Positions 1 through 6,399 of a stretch of 9,437 bases of DNA are shown here, in pieces (position 1 is the stretch's first letter; every line of letters begins with the position of its first letter). A program made the translations under genes and the position numbers. Below the pieces are notes generated by a model. That model saw only the letters and a list, made by a program, of their open reading frames with translations. It was not told where the DNA came from and ran no database searches. This stretch comes from an uncultured Collinsella sp. (GTDB lineage: Bacteria; Actinomycetota; Coriobacteriia; Coriobacteriales; Coriobacteriaceae), in NCBI GenBank assembly GCA_902468045.1, contig CABQXG010000029.1:1-9437 (forward strand), written 5' to 3'.

Positions 1-410
1 CTCTCGTGGGGGCTGAACACCTTAATCCTTACGCCGTCACCGGTCTGCTCGACCGTGTAGACGCCAGAGTCGCCCTTGTTCGCGCTATCGACTTTGTTAA
101 ACGCGGTGTCCTCTTCCTCGACACTCAGCACGTCGACGCCCGCCGTGCCGCCCTGCTGGTTGGAGCCCGTATTGATCTCCCAAAACACGCCGTTGATGTC
201 GTCGTCGAAATCAAACTGGCGTCCCTCGACAACGGTCAGCGATCCATCGGCCTCGACCGTGGCACTGATATAGGTCTGGGTCATGGAGTAGCCGTCGGCG
301 TGCGCGGCGACAGGCAGCAGCAGCAACGCAAGCGCGACGAGCACGCAGACGGAAGCGAATCGCGCAAACAGGTGGCGCTGCCGGCTGACTTTGGCGGCGA
401 GGGTGTTCAT
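1..410 (-). CDS. DUF2207-like exported protein, N-terminal part (runs off left edge)
   Basis: The first 136 residues of a minus-strand gene are visible; the rest lies beyond base 1. It starts at ATG 408-410 with AAAGGA about ten bases upstream. Residues 1-20 are basic (Lys7, Arg10, Arg12, Arg17), residues 21-35 are strongly hydrophobic, and AHA at 36-38 gives a signal peptidase I site before Asp39. The mature N-terminus (YSMTQTYISATVEADGSLTV, then an acidic DFDDDINGVFWEI stretch) resembles the start of the DUF2207 family: exported, membrane-anchored proteins of unknown function common in Actinobacteria and Firmicutes. Family membership is recognition by eye. The family's later membrane helices cannot be checked here. 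The only upstream promoter signal is a weak GACAAT-like -10. Confidence 0.72.
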   Translation of the reverse strand, partial: MNTLAAKVSRQRHLFARFASVCVLVALALLLLPVAAHADGYSMTQTYISATVEADGSLTVVEGRQFDFDDDINGVFWEINTGSNQQGGTAGVDVLSVEEEDTAFNKVDSANKGDSGVYTVEQTGDGVRIKVFSPHE

Positions 411-532
411 AGGCACATCCTTTGTCTGTAAAACCAACAGCGCCATTGTCCCACGTTTGCGGGTGCGCATGACGAACATCTAGGCGACCGGAGCGCCAAA
501 CGGGATGAAAGTCACACCCGCACCCCAACAGT

Positions 533-574
533 CAGTCATTGGGGACGTTCTTAAATGACCAGTCATTAGGGACA
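533..574 (+). repeat. Two-copy direct repeat, 27-bp period (CAGTCATT-GGGGAC type)
   Basis: CAGTCATTGGGGAC at 533-546 recurs as CAGTCATTAGGGAC at 560-573, exactly 27 bases later. The spacer begins with CGTTCTT. The same architecture (short core, GGGGACGTTC, core, GGGGACA) with a different core is found on the minus strand at 9191-9239. The two loci therefore look like diverged members of one dispersed repeat family. No transposase is present beside either copy. Confidence 0.6.
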
Positions 575-577
575 CCC

Positions 578-605
578 TTGGCATGGCCTGCGCCAGCAAT
601 AGATA
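578..605 (+). promoter_or_regulatory. Possible promoter for an RNA ending at the 754-789 hairpin
   Basis: TTGGCA (578-583) lies 16 bases before TAGATA (600-605). The -35 matches the consensus at five of six positions; the -10 is weak. A start near 612 would give a transcript of about 180 nt ending at the 754-789 hairpin. There is no independent evidence of transcription. Confidence 0.3.
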
Positions 606-611
606 CCACTT

Positions 612-796
612 CACAGCTCCGTCACAGGTGTAGCGGCTTTGTGTGGGCGCGGCATGCGCTGACTGAGCCGCCAGCCGAGGGGCATAAAGCAGTTGAGCGA
701 AAACGGTTTGCCCCTTTGCCGTTCGCTCGAGGATCATGTCCCCCTTTTCCGCGGAAACCCCGGCAGTTGCGAAGAGCTGCCGGGGTTTCTGTCGTT
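612..796 (+). ncRNA. Candidate structured small RNA or leader with pseudoknot
   Basis: Several complementary segments lie in a non-coding stretch that ends in a terminator-like hairpin. GCGGCT (633-638) can pair with AGCCGC (666-671). GAGCGAAAACGG (695-706) pairs with CCGTTCGCTC (719-728) around a two-base bulge. The loop of that stem contains TGCCCCT (709-715), perfectly complementary to AGGGGCA (678-684). The order is that of an H-type pseudoknot. It does not match the 6S, SRP, tmRNA or RNase P signatures I know, nor the preQ1-I riboswitch pattern. It may be a small RNA, an unknown riboswitch-like leader, or chance in GC-rich DNA. Confidence 0.3.
754..789 (+). terminator. Strong hairpin, terminator-like
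   Basis: GAAACCCCGGCAG (754-766) and CTGCCGGGGTTTC (777-789) form a perfect 13-bp stem with a 10-nt loop, followed by TGTCGTTTGTG, which is only moderately T-rich. It is oriented to end a plus-strand transcript arising in 411-753. The other strand lacks a T tract. No upstream plus-strand protein gene needs it, which suggests an untranslated transcript or attenuation before gluQRS. Confidence 0.55.
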
Positions 797-848
797 TGTG
801 AGGCTAAGTCGGTACGCAGCGATCGAGACCTTGAGCCGCAAACCCACC

Positions 849-863
849 GTGCGCAATGCGCAC
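849..863. promoter_or_regulatory. Perfect palindrome, operator candidate upstream of gluQRS
   Basis: GTGCGCA, a central A, then TGCGCAC form a perfect 15-nt palindrome with its right end 49 bases before the gluQRS -10 box. It could bind a dimeric regulator. It could also be chance, as the local sequence is rich in GCGC. Confidence 0.25.
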
Positions 864-912
864 CGCCGCCAACTTGTGAGCGCGGCAACGCCTTCCCTGC
901 CAAGCCCCGCGC

Positions 913-918
913 TATACT
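913..918 (+). promoter_or_regulatory. -10 box of gluQRS giving a leaderless mRNA
   Basis: TATACT lies only seven bases before the ATG at 926, so transcription would begin at or next to the start codon. No Shine-Dalgarno sequence is present in the preceding 20 bases. No good -35 box is found at 16-18 bases. Confidence 0.5.
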
Positions 919-925
919 CATCCGC

Positions 926-1927
926 ATGGATATCAAAACACGCAACATAGCAACGCCCGCCGCGGACGCACCAGCAACGGCAGTGCCCACCCCCGTCGTG
1001 GGCCGCTTTGCCCCGTCGCCCTCGGGCCGCATGCACTTGGGCAACGTGTTCAGCTGCCTGTGCGCATGGCTTTCGGCCCGCAGCCAGGGCGGCAGCATCG
1101 TGTTGCGTATCGAGGACCTGGACGATCGCTGCAAGCGCCCGGAACTTGCCGCTCAACTGATTGACGATCTGACCTGGCTGGGGCTCGAGTGGGACGAAGG
1201 CCCCTACTACCAGCACGATCGCCTGGATCTGTACGAGGACGCCCTGCGCCAGCTGCAAGACGCCGGCCTCACCTATCCCTGTTTTTGCACGCGTGCCGAA
1301 CTCCACGCCGCGAGCGCGCCGCACGCCAGCGACGGCACGCCCATCTACCGCGGCGCCTGCAGAGGTCTTTCTGCTGATGAAATCACCCGCCGCAGTGCCC
1401 TGCGTGCTCCGGCCACGCGCCTGCGCGTGCCCACCGTCGACGACCTCGCCAGCGACGTGATCGAATTCGTGGACCGCACGTACGGAGCCCAATGCGAAGC
1501 ACTCGCCACCGAGTGCGGTGACTTTTTGGTGCGCCGCAGCGACGGCGTGTTTGCCTATCAGCTGGCCGTGGTGGTCGACGACGCTGCCATGGGCGTCACC
1601 GAGATCGTACGCGGATGCGACCTGCTTGGTTCCACGCCGCGCCAGATCTATCTGCAACATCTGCTGGGACTGCCCACGCCGCACTACGCGCACATTCCGC
1701 TGCTCATGTCATCGGACGGCCGCCGCCTTTCCAAGCGCGATCGCGATCTGGACCTGGGCGAGCTCCGCACCCGCTTTGGCACACCCGAGGCACTGTTGGG
1801 ATGGCTCGCCGGGCAAACAGGCATCGCGCCGGACACCACGCCGCGTACCGCCGAGCAGCTGGTCGAGCACTTTAGCTGGGACGTCATCCGCGCGCATCGG
1901 GAGAACATCACTGTAACGGTCGAGTAG
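926..1927 (+). CDS. gluQRS: Glutamyl-Q tRNA(Asp) synthetase
   Basis: This 333-residue protein is a truncated relative of glutamyl-tRNA synthetase. It activates glutamate and attaches it to the queuosine base at position 34 of tRNA-Asp rather than to the tRNA end. The class I catalytic core is clear: GRFAPSPSGRMHLGN at 26-40 (HIGH-type motif HLGN), RIEDLDDR at 61-68, a zinc site typical of GluQRS (Cys119, Cys121, Tyr141, Cys145), and the KMSKS-type RLSKR at 267-271. The tRNA anticodon-binding domain of true GluRS is absent, and the length fits the family. The catalytic core is preceded by about 25 Ala/Pro-rich residues that most family members lack. A GTG at 998 would give a shorter protein, but the ATG at 926 sits seven bases after a TATACT box, as expected for leaderless translation. 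It converges with the phosphoesterase gene 15 bases away, with no terminator between. Confidence 0.93.
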   Translation: MDIKTRNIATPAADAPATAVPTPVVGRFAPSPSGRMHLGNVFSCLCAWLSARSQGGSIVLRIEDLDDRCKRPELAAQLIDDLTWLGLEWDEGPYYQHDRLDLYEDALRQLQDAGLTYPCFCTRAELHAASAPHASDGTPIYRGACRGLSADEITRRSALRAPATRLRVPTVDDLASDVIEFVDRTYGAQCEALATECGDFLVRRSDGVFAYQLAVVVDDAAMGVTEIVRGCDLLGSTPRQIYLQHLLGLPTPHYAHIPLLMSSDGRRLSKRDRDLDLGELRTRFGTPEALLGWLAGQTGIAPDTTPRTAEQLVEHFSWDVIRAHRENITVTVE

Positions 1928-1942
1928 CCAGCCACCCCGCCT

Positions 1943-2668
1943 CTACGCAACATCCCAGGGCTGGAGTTCGTCGCCCAAGCGAACGATGCAGTCGTAGAGC
2001 ACGGTGTGACGCTCGGCCGGGTTGGTATCCCGATGAAAATGCCCGTAGTACCAGCGCTTGTAGTCCAAGCGGTCTTCCAGCTCATCGAAAAATGCCGTAA
2101 GCCGATCAACGGAGGGGCAATTCCAGCCGGACGCTGGATAAAGCGTGGACGAAAGCATGCGCGTAGAGCAGGTGTGAGTGATCACGTAGTCGACCGTCCA
2201 GCCCACGCTGTCGAGCTTTGCCCGCGCCTCCTCAAAGTTGCGCTCGTCCGGCAGCTCCTGCGGCCACCAGCTGGAATACGGAATGCGGTATTCCTTGTCC
2301 ACGCTCGTGGCGCCGCCCATGGTAAAGACCGTTGAGCCGTCGAGCTCAAAAACCTCGCCGCGCGTCAGGCGCCGTATGGGCGAGGTATCCGACAGGCGCT
2401 GCGTCAGCCCACCGTGCCACAACTCCATGGGGCGTTCCGCCCAGTGATCGAAACGCTCGTGGTTGCCGTCGACAAACAGCACGGTGTAGGGGCGCGACTC
2501 CAGCCAAGCAATATCGGCACATTCCTCGGTAGAAAAGTCCCAGGGAAAGCCAAAGTCGCCCGCGATGATGAGATAGTCGTCGCTCGCCAGGCTATCCCCA
2601 AGCTCCCAATCGCGGAGCTTTTGCATGTCAGCGCCGCCATGAATATCGCCTGTTACATAGACCGTCAT
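1943..2668 (-). CDS. Calcineurin-like metallophosphoesterase
   Basis: This 241-residue cytoplasmic protein carries the ordered metal-binding motifs of the calcineurin-like phosphoesterase fold: GDIHG (7-11), GDFG (37-40), GNHE (68-71), a histidine in THT (His165) and GHFH (209-212). Such a site binds two metal ions and hydrolyses phosphomono- or phosphodiesters; the substrate cannot be told from sequence. The start at ATG 2666-2668 places GDIHG close to the N-terminus, as usual, with AGGGAAG about 11 bases upstream. An in-frame ATG at 2704 would add 12 residues but has no ribosome site. The upstream minus-strand gene ends 85 bases away, so co-transcription is possible. No terminator separates it from convergent gluQRS. 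Confidence 0.9.
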   Translation of the reverse strand: MTVYVTGDIHGGADMQKLRDWELGDSLASDDYLIIAGDFGFPWDFSTEECADIAWLESRPYTVLFVDGNHERFDHWAERPMELWHGGLTQRLSDTSPIRRLTRGEVFELDGSTVFTMGGATSVDKEYRIPYSSWWPQELPDERNFEEARAKLDSVGWTVDYVITHTCSTRMLSSTLYPASGWNCPSVDRLTAFFDELEDRLDYKRWYYGHFHRDTNPAERHTVLYDCIVRLGDELQPWDVA

Positions 2669-2732
2669 CGGATTACCACTTCCCTGTAAGTCGCTAGCCC
2701 ACATTCTGCACGATCACTAAGCCAACCGTTCC

Positions 2733-2754
2733 AGCCCTTCCATCCCTTAGGGCT
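2733..2754 (-). other. Small inverted repeat after the small membrane protein gene
   Basis: AGCCCT (2733-2738) and AGGGCT (2749-2754) form a 6-bp stem with a 10-nt loop, overlapping the stop codon of the minus-strand membrane protein gene. No T tract follows, so it is at best a weak pause or RNA-stabilising hairpin between this gene and the phosphoesterase gene. Confidence 0.25.
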
Positions 2755-2993
2755 TACCCTTCGTTCTTCCATCCAAACGGGTCAAGCACCCAAAAAACCA
2801 GATCGAGCACGCCGCCGGTCATCATGGCGCCGGCAAGGGCCATGCAAACGTGCAGAGAACTGGCACTTCGGAGCACGTCGAATGGCCCCAGAACAGCCAG
2901 CAGCGCGACCGCTGCGCCGGCAAGGCACAACGCGAGGCACGGCCCCGCGTCCTTGACGCACTTCTTTGCGAGATGCTTGGTGTTATCGCTCAT
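2754..2993 (-). CDS. Small two-helix membrane protein, function unknown
   Basis: This 79-residue protein starts at ATG 2991-2993, chosen because TAAGGAG (3004-3010) sits ten bases upstream. The open frame extends further upstream but that part has no ribosome site and no protein-like composition. A lysine-rich head (residues 1-15) is followed by two hydrophobic stretches, about 18-38 and 47-70, separated by a short polar turn with Arg42. The tail is DPFGWKNEG. Two helices with a basic N-terminus suggest an integral inner-membrane protein with both ends in the cytoplasm. I recognise no family. It lies 85 bases upstream of the phosphoesterase gene on the same strand and may share its transcript. 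Confidence 0.65.
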   Translation of the reverse strand: MSDNTKHLAKKCVKDAGPCLALCLAGAAVALLAVLGPFDVLRSASSLHVCMALAGAMMTGGVLDLVFWVLDPFGWKNEG

Positions 2994-3327
2994 TGGTATC
3001 GAACTCCTTAGAGGGTCGTTGTTTGGGTACATGCCGCCGCGGCAGAGCAGGGCGGCAGGGTAAGTGTCCCATGCCGTGCGGGCATCAATGGAGAAACCGC
3101 CTGCTCGACCAACCTTTGACGCCGTTTTGCACCGGCACCACATCCCCCGCTATCGAGGTCTAATACTTTTCCCACCGCTACCCAAAAACTCATCCAACAT
3201 TAATCTTGGCTCAAGAATCGCTTAATCTATAACCTGCACTATAGAGTTCGAACAAGGGGCGGGGCGGCGCCGCGCAACGCAGGCCGCCGAACGCAACGCT
3301 CGCGCCCATCGAACGAAAGGACAGGTC
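2994..3327. other. 334-bp divergent regulatory region
   Basis: This gap separates a minus-strand membrane gene from the plus-strand DUF4342/two-component operon. It holds the TAAGGAG site of the first, a plus-strand promoter (3206-3233), the palindrome GTTCGAAC at 3246-3253 just after the expected start point, and the palindrome GCGGCGCCGC at 3264-3273 in the leader. A weak minus-strand -10 (TATTAG) lies near 3160. No further gene is seen. Confidence 0.6.
3206..3233 (+). promoter_or_regulatory. Promoter of the DUF4342/two-component operon
   Basis: TTGGCT (3206-3211) and TATAAC (3228-3233) are 16 bases apart in a locally AT-rich stretch, predicting a start near 3240 and a leader of about 88 nt. 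GTTCGAAC (3246-3253) immediately after the start point could be an operator. A second TATAGA at 3240-3245 is an alternative -10. Confidence 0.5.
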
Positions 3328-3870
3328 ATGGACGACCTCGAAAAAGTTGAAACCATCCGCACCAAGTGCAACGTGAGCTACACCGATGCCAAGGCCGCGC
3401 TCGACGCCGCCGACGGCAACGTTTTGGACGCCATCATTTGGCTCGAGTCGCAGGGCAAGACGCAGACCACATCGGCGCACGCCGCCACCGAGTCCGTGCC
3501 GGTCGATGAGCCCTCGGCCGAGATGGTCGCCGCGCAGGCAGCCTACGAGAAGTCGAGCGAAAAGACCGACTTCTCCAAGAAGATGGACAGCGTGTGGGAG
3601 TACCTCAAAAAGCTCTTCCGCCTGAGCCTGGACACCAAGTTTATCGCCACGCGCCGCGATGCGATCATCCTCAACATCCCCATCCTGATCCCCATCATCG
3701 CCCTGTTTGCCTGGGGCGCTACGATTTGGCTGATGCTGATTGGCCTGTTCTTTGGCATGCGTTACCGCATCGACAGCGACGGCGACGTGCCCGGCAGCAT
3801 CAACAACCTTATGAATCACGCCGCCGACGCCGCGGACGACATCAAGCAAAATCTGAACGACGACAAGTAA
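3328..3870 (+). CDS. UBA-like/DUF4342 membrane protein, first gene of two-component operon
   Basis: This 180-residue protein starts at ATG 3328 with AAAGGA six bases upstream. Residues 3-42 (KVETIRTKCNVSYTDAKAAL, then a GNVLDAIIWLE helix) match the three-helix UBA-like fold seen at the N-terminus of EF-Ts and NAC. A charged, Ala/Ser-rich linker covers 43-85. Residues 90-145 resemble DUF4342: a KKLFRLSLDTKF segment, then a hydrophobic stretch at 113-144 that could cross the membrane once or twice. The acidic tail ends in NLNDDK. The family has no firm function; in bacteria the UBA-like domain is not linked to ubiquitin. The stop is 18 bases before the response regulator, so it is probably co-transcribed and may report on, or be controlled by, the same envelope signal. 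Confidence 0.78.
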   Translation: MDDLEKVETIRTKCNVSYTDAKAALDAADGNVLDAIIWLESQGKTQTTSAHAATESVPVDEPSAEMVAAQAAYEKSSEKTDFSKKMDSVWEYLKKLFRLSLDTKFIATRRDAIILNIPILIPIIALFAWGATIWLMLIGLFFGMRYRIDSDGDVPGSINNLMNHAADAADDIKQNLNDDK

Positions 3871-3888
3871 TCGCAGACGGGGGCACAC

Positions 3889-4659
3889 ATGGCACGGATC
3901 CTGATCGTAGAGGACGAGGAGAAAATCGCCCGCTTTGTGACGCTCGAGCTGGAGCACGAGGGCTACCAGGTGGAGCACGCCGCTGACGGCCGCACCGCCG
4001 TGGACCTGGCGCTGGAGCGCGACTACGATCTGATTCTGCTCGATGTGCTGTTGCCACAGCTCAACGGCATGGAGGTCCTGCGGCGTGTCCGCAAGCACAA
4101 GGATGTGCCGGTGATTATGGTCACCGCGCGAGATGCCGTGATGGACAAGGTGGCCGGGCTCGATGCCGGCGCCGACGATTACCTGACCAAGCCGTTTGCG
4201 ATTGAGGAGTTGTTCGCACGGATCCGCGTTGCGCTGAAGCGCTCGGAGGCCGTGCGGGCGGCTTCGGGCGTTGGCGGCGTTGGGGCCGGGGAGGGCGCTA
4301 CGGGTGCCGCTGCGATACCCCCGGCTGGAGACTCGGCCAAGACCTCAGCCGCGCCCTCCCCCGCCGCGCTCACCGTGGGTTCGGTCGCGCTCGATCCCGA
4401 CCGCCGCGAAGTCACGGTCGGCGGCTCGCCCATCGTGCTGACCGCCCGCGAGTTCGACGTCCTCGCCCTGCTTATGGCACATGCCGGCACCGTGCTCACG
4501 CGCGAGCGCATTGCGCACGAGGCGCTGGGCTACGAATACGTGGGCGACACCAACAACGTCGACGTGCACATCGCGCACCTGCGCGCCAAGATCGAGGACG
4601 CCGGCGGTGCCCGCATCATCCAGACCGTGCGCGGGGTGGGCTATGTCTGCCGCACGTAA
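3889..4659 (+). CDS. OmpR/PhoB-family response regulator
   Basis: This 256-residue regulator has a receiver domain at 1-118 with the acidic pocket Glu8/Asp9, phospho-acceptor Asp52 in LLDVLLP, Thr79 and Lys101 (LTKPF). A winged-helix DNA-binding domain follows at about 160-256, ending in the family's TVRGVGYV signature. Between them is an unusually long linker of about 40 residues (122-161), rich in Ala, Gly and Pro; most OmpR-type linkers are shorter. The start at ATG 3889 has only a G-rich weak ribosome site. Its gene overlaps the kinase gene by 17 bases, so the two are translationally coupled and surely form a pair. Targets cannot be deduced; autoregulation of the promoter at 3206-3233 is plausible. 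Confidence 0.95.
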   Translation: MARILIVEDEEKIARFVTLELEHEGYQVEHAADGRTAVDLALERDYDLILLDVLLPQLNGMEVLRRVRKHKDVPVIMVTARDAVMDKVAGLDAGADDYLTKPFAIEELFARIRVALKRSEAVRAASGVGGVGAGEGATGAAAIPPAGDSAKTSAAPSPAALTVGSVALDPDRREVTVGGSPIVLTAREFDVLALLMAHAGTVLTRERIAHEALGYEYVGDTNNVDVHIAHLRAKIEDAGGARIIQTVRGVGYVCRT

Positions 4660-5959
4660 CGCCGAGGCCAAGCGCGTCACCTCCATCGCCCGCGCCATCA
4701 ACTGGAGCTATATGTGGCGCCGCCTGATGAGCTACGTCTGGCTCGATCTGTTGCTGGTGGTGATTGCGGCGGCGATCCTCGTCTATGGATACAACCAGAC
4801 ACTGCCCGACAGCGCGTTTACCGCAGGATGGATCCCCGGCGCCACCGTTCGCGGCATGTCGCTGAAGCCCGCGCGCGGCTGGGACCTGACAACGCTCACC
4901 TATACCGTCGAGCTTGCGCGTACCACCAAGACCTTCCCCCTCGCGCAGGACCTCATCGCACTTTGGCCCCTCTATATCGTTGTTGTAGGTTGGCAGGTCA
5001 TCAGCATGCTCGATATGCTCGGCGGCGCCCGCCGCGTGCGCCGCACCATGGCGCCGCTCAACGATCTGGCCCTGCGCGTGGACGAACTCGGCCGCATGCA
5101 GCTCGCCGGCGGCAAAATGGAAACACTGGAGCAGGCCATCGAGCGCGCAAGCGTCGACTCGCCGAGCGTCACCACCGGCGACGCCGACCTGGCAAGCATC
5201 GAGGTCGCACTCAACCGCCTGCTGCGCCAGATGCAAGAGGCCAAGCTGCAGCAGATGCGCTTTGTCAACGACGCGAGCCACGAGCTGCGCACGCCCATCG
5301 CGGTGATTCAGGGCTACGTGAACATGCTCGACCGCTGGGGTAAGGACGACCCGGACGTGCTGGCGGAGTCCATCGCGTCCCTTAAAGCCGAAAGCGAGCA
5401 CATGCAAGAGCTTGTGGAGCAGCTGCTGTTTTTGGCGCGCGGCGATGCCGGGCGCACGGTCCTGCGGCGCGCGCATACCAACTTGGCTGCACTGGTCAGC
5501 GAGGTATGCGAAGAATCGCAGATGATCGATACCGAGCACACGTATCGGCTGGCTTCTGACGCTGCGCTTGCCAGCGACCCGCGCTGCGACGCGCCCGTCG
5601 ACGTGGCGCTCGTGAAGCAGGCTCTGCGCGTGATCGTGCAAAACGCCGCCAAGTACTCGGATGCGGGAACGACCGTCACATTTGGCATAACGCCGGATGC
5701 GGGCGCGGGCACGATCGACATAAGTGTTGAGGACGAGGGCATCGGCATGAACCAGGAATCCGCAGCTCACGCGTTCGAGCGGTTCTACCGTGCCGACAAC
5801 GCGCGCGATGCCGGCGCACAGGGTTCGGGTCTGGGGCTTGCGATCGCCAAGTGGATCGTCGACAGCCACGGCGGCGTCATCGGTGTGACCTCGGTCGAAG
5901 GGGTCGGCAGCCGCTTTACGATTCGCCTGCCGCGGCAGGAAGCCCCTCGGCATAAATAA
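4643..5959 (+). CDS. Sensor histidine kinase, HisKA/HATPase type
   Basis: This 438-residue membrane kinase is partner of the preceding regulator. A basic N-terminus leads into helix 1 (about 33-50), an extracytoplasmic loop of about 55 residues (51-104) as sensor, and helix 2 (about 105-124). A linker or degenerate HAMP-like region runs to about 205. The HisKA box is ASHELRTP with phospho-acceptor His213. The ATPase domain shows the N box (Asn334 in QNAAKYS), G1 (DEGIGM, 364-369), F box (FERFYRAD, 378-385) and G2 (GSGLGLA, 394-400). All catalytic residues are intact. ATG 4643 lies inside the regulator gene, 17 bases before its end; the upstream G-rich sequence serves as a weak ribosome site. 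The stop overlaps the terminator stem. Confidence 0.94.
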   Translation: MSAARNAEAKRVTSIARAINWSYMWRRLMSYVWLDLLLVVIAAAILVYGYNQTLPDSAFTAGWIPGATVRGMSLKPARGWDLTTLTYTVELARTTKTFPLAQDLIALWPLYIVVVGWQVISMLDMLGGARRVRRTMAPLNDLALRVDELGRMQLAGGKMETLEQAIERASVDSPSVTTGDADLASIEVALNRLLRQMQEAKLQQMRFVNDASHELRTPIAVIQGYVNMLDRWGKDDPDVLAESIASLKAESEHMQELVEQLLFLARGDAGRTVLRRAHTNLAALVSEVCEESQMIDTEHTYRLASDAALASDPRCDAPVDVALVKQALRVIVQNAAKYSDAGTTVTFGITPDAGAGTIDISVEDEGIGMNQESAAHAFERFYRADNARDAGAQGSGLGLAIAKWIVDSHGGVIGVTSVEGVGSRFTIRLPRQEAPRHK

Positions 5960-5991
5960 AGGGATAGGGCCACGCGGCCCTATCCCTTTTT
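5958..5991. terminator. Bidirectional intrinsic terminator
   Basis: AAAGGGATAGGGCC (5958-5971) and GGCCCTATCCCTTT (5976-5989) form a perfect 14-bp stem with loop ACGC, followed by T residues to 5991. On the minus strand the stem is followed by TATTTATG. It serves both the kinase operon and the convergent VOC gene, which ends at 6014. Confidence 0.93.
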
Positions 5992-6013
5992 GCCAGCTAT
6001 GGCAGCTTGTGCG

Positions 6014-6388
6014 CTACTCGCGGCACAGGTGCACGGCGAAACCGGCGAACTCGCGCTTAAAGTACACGAGCTTGGTACCACCGTCGGGCAGCAGCGCGCG
6101 CGACTCTTCGTTGACCTCGAGCCCGCGCTCGGCAAACCACTTCTCAGCTGCATCGATGTCGTTAACGGCAAAGCCGATGTGGCCCTTGGTGCCACGACCG
6201 TTCTGCTTCATGATCTCGACCAGCGAATCGTTGAAGTACGAAACCGGGGTCTCGATGACGGGCAGGCCCATCATCGTCGAGAACAGCTCCGCGATCTCCA
6301 GGGCGTCTGCCGGGTCGGTGGCGTTAATGCCCACATGGGCAACGCGCATACCAAAGAGCTCTACCGGGTTGGCGTTCTGCTCACTCAT
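6014..6388 (-). CDS. VOC-superfamily (glyoxalase/dioxygenase fold) protein
   Basis: This 124-residue protein fits a single VOC module pair: MRVAHVGINATDPADALEIA at 14-33, a strand around 52-60 (FNDSLVEIM), then GHIGFAVNDIDAAEKWFAERG at 69-89 and a closing strand FAVHLCRE. His18, Glu59, His70 and His120 sit where metal ligands lie in the superfamily, suggesting a metal-dependent lyase, isomerase or dioxygenase acting in the cytoplasm. The substrate is unknown. Its ATG is 11 bases after the stop of the EIIB gene, so the two form an operon; only a weak AGGCG ribosome site lies upstream. The pairing with a PTS component suggests a role in carbohydrate metabolism, but that is inference. Confidence 0.83.
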   Translation of the reverse strand: MSEQNANPVELFGMRVAHVGINATDPADALEIAELFSTMMGLPVIETPVSYFNDSLVEIMKQNGRGTKGHIGFAVNDIDAAEKWFAERGLEVNEESRALLPDGGTKLVYFKREFAGFAVHLCRE

Positions 6389-6399
6389 GCAGTCAGCGC

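Larger units (their letters stand above)
411..925. other. 515-bp intergenic region between DUF2207 gene and gluQRS
   Basis: No convincing protein gene is seen on either strand. The region holds, left to right: the minus-strand leader of the DUF2207 gene; a two-copy direct repeat (533-574); a TTGGCA-16 bp-TAGATA promoter-like pair (578-605); a stretch able to fold into a pseudoknot (678-728); a strong hairpin (754-789); a perfect 15-nt palindrome (849-863); and the -10 box of gluQRS (913-918). Open frames crossing it have no recognisable domain and read through the hairpin, so they are treated as chance. Confidence 0.7.

Noticed and set aside
480..540. Possible remnant of a gene end on the minus strand (reading GVTFIPFGAPVA then stop)
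   Set aside because: Too short and joined directly to a repeat; no family could be recognised.
612..796. preQ1 riboswitch controlling gluQRS (attractive because both concern queuosine)
   Set aside because: The sequence does not match the preQ1-I consensus, and the gluQRS promoter lies downstream of it, so it would not be on the same leader.
539..925. In-frame extension of gluQRS upstream to 539
   Set aside because: It lacks a ribosome site and any family homology, and it reads through a strong hairpin and repeats; the promoter -10 at 913 lies downstream.
734..1693. Long minus-strand open frame opposite gluQRS
   Set aside because: It is a shadow of the GC-rich coding strand; gluQRS has all the catalytic motifs.
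3246..3253. LexA (SOS) box
   Set aside because: GTTCGAAC has half-sites in the opposite order and spacing to the actinobacterial GAAC-N4-GTTC type box.
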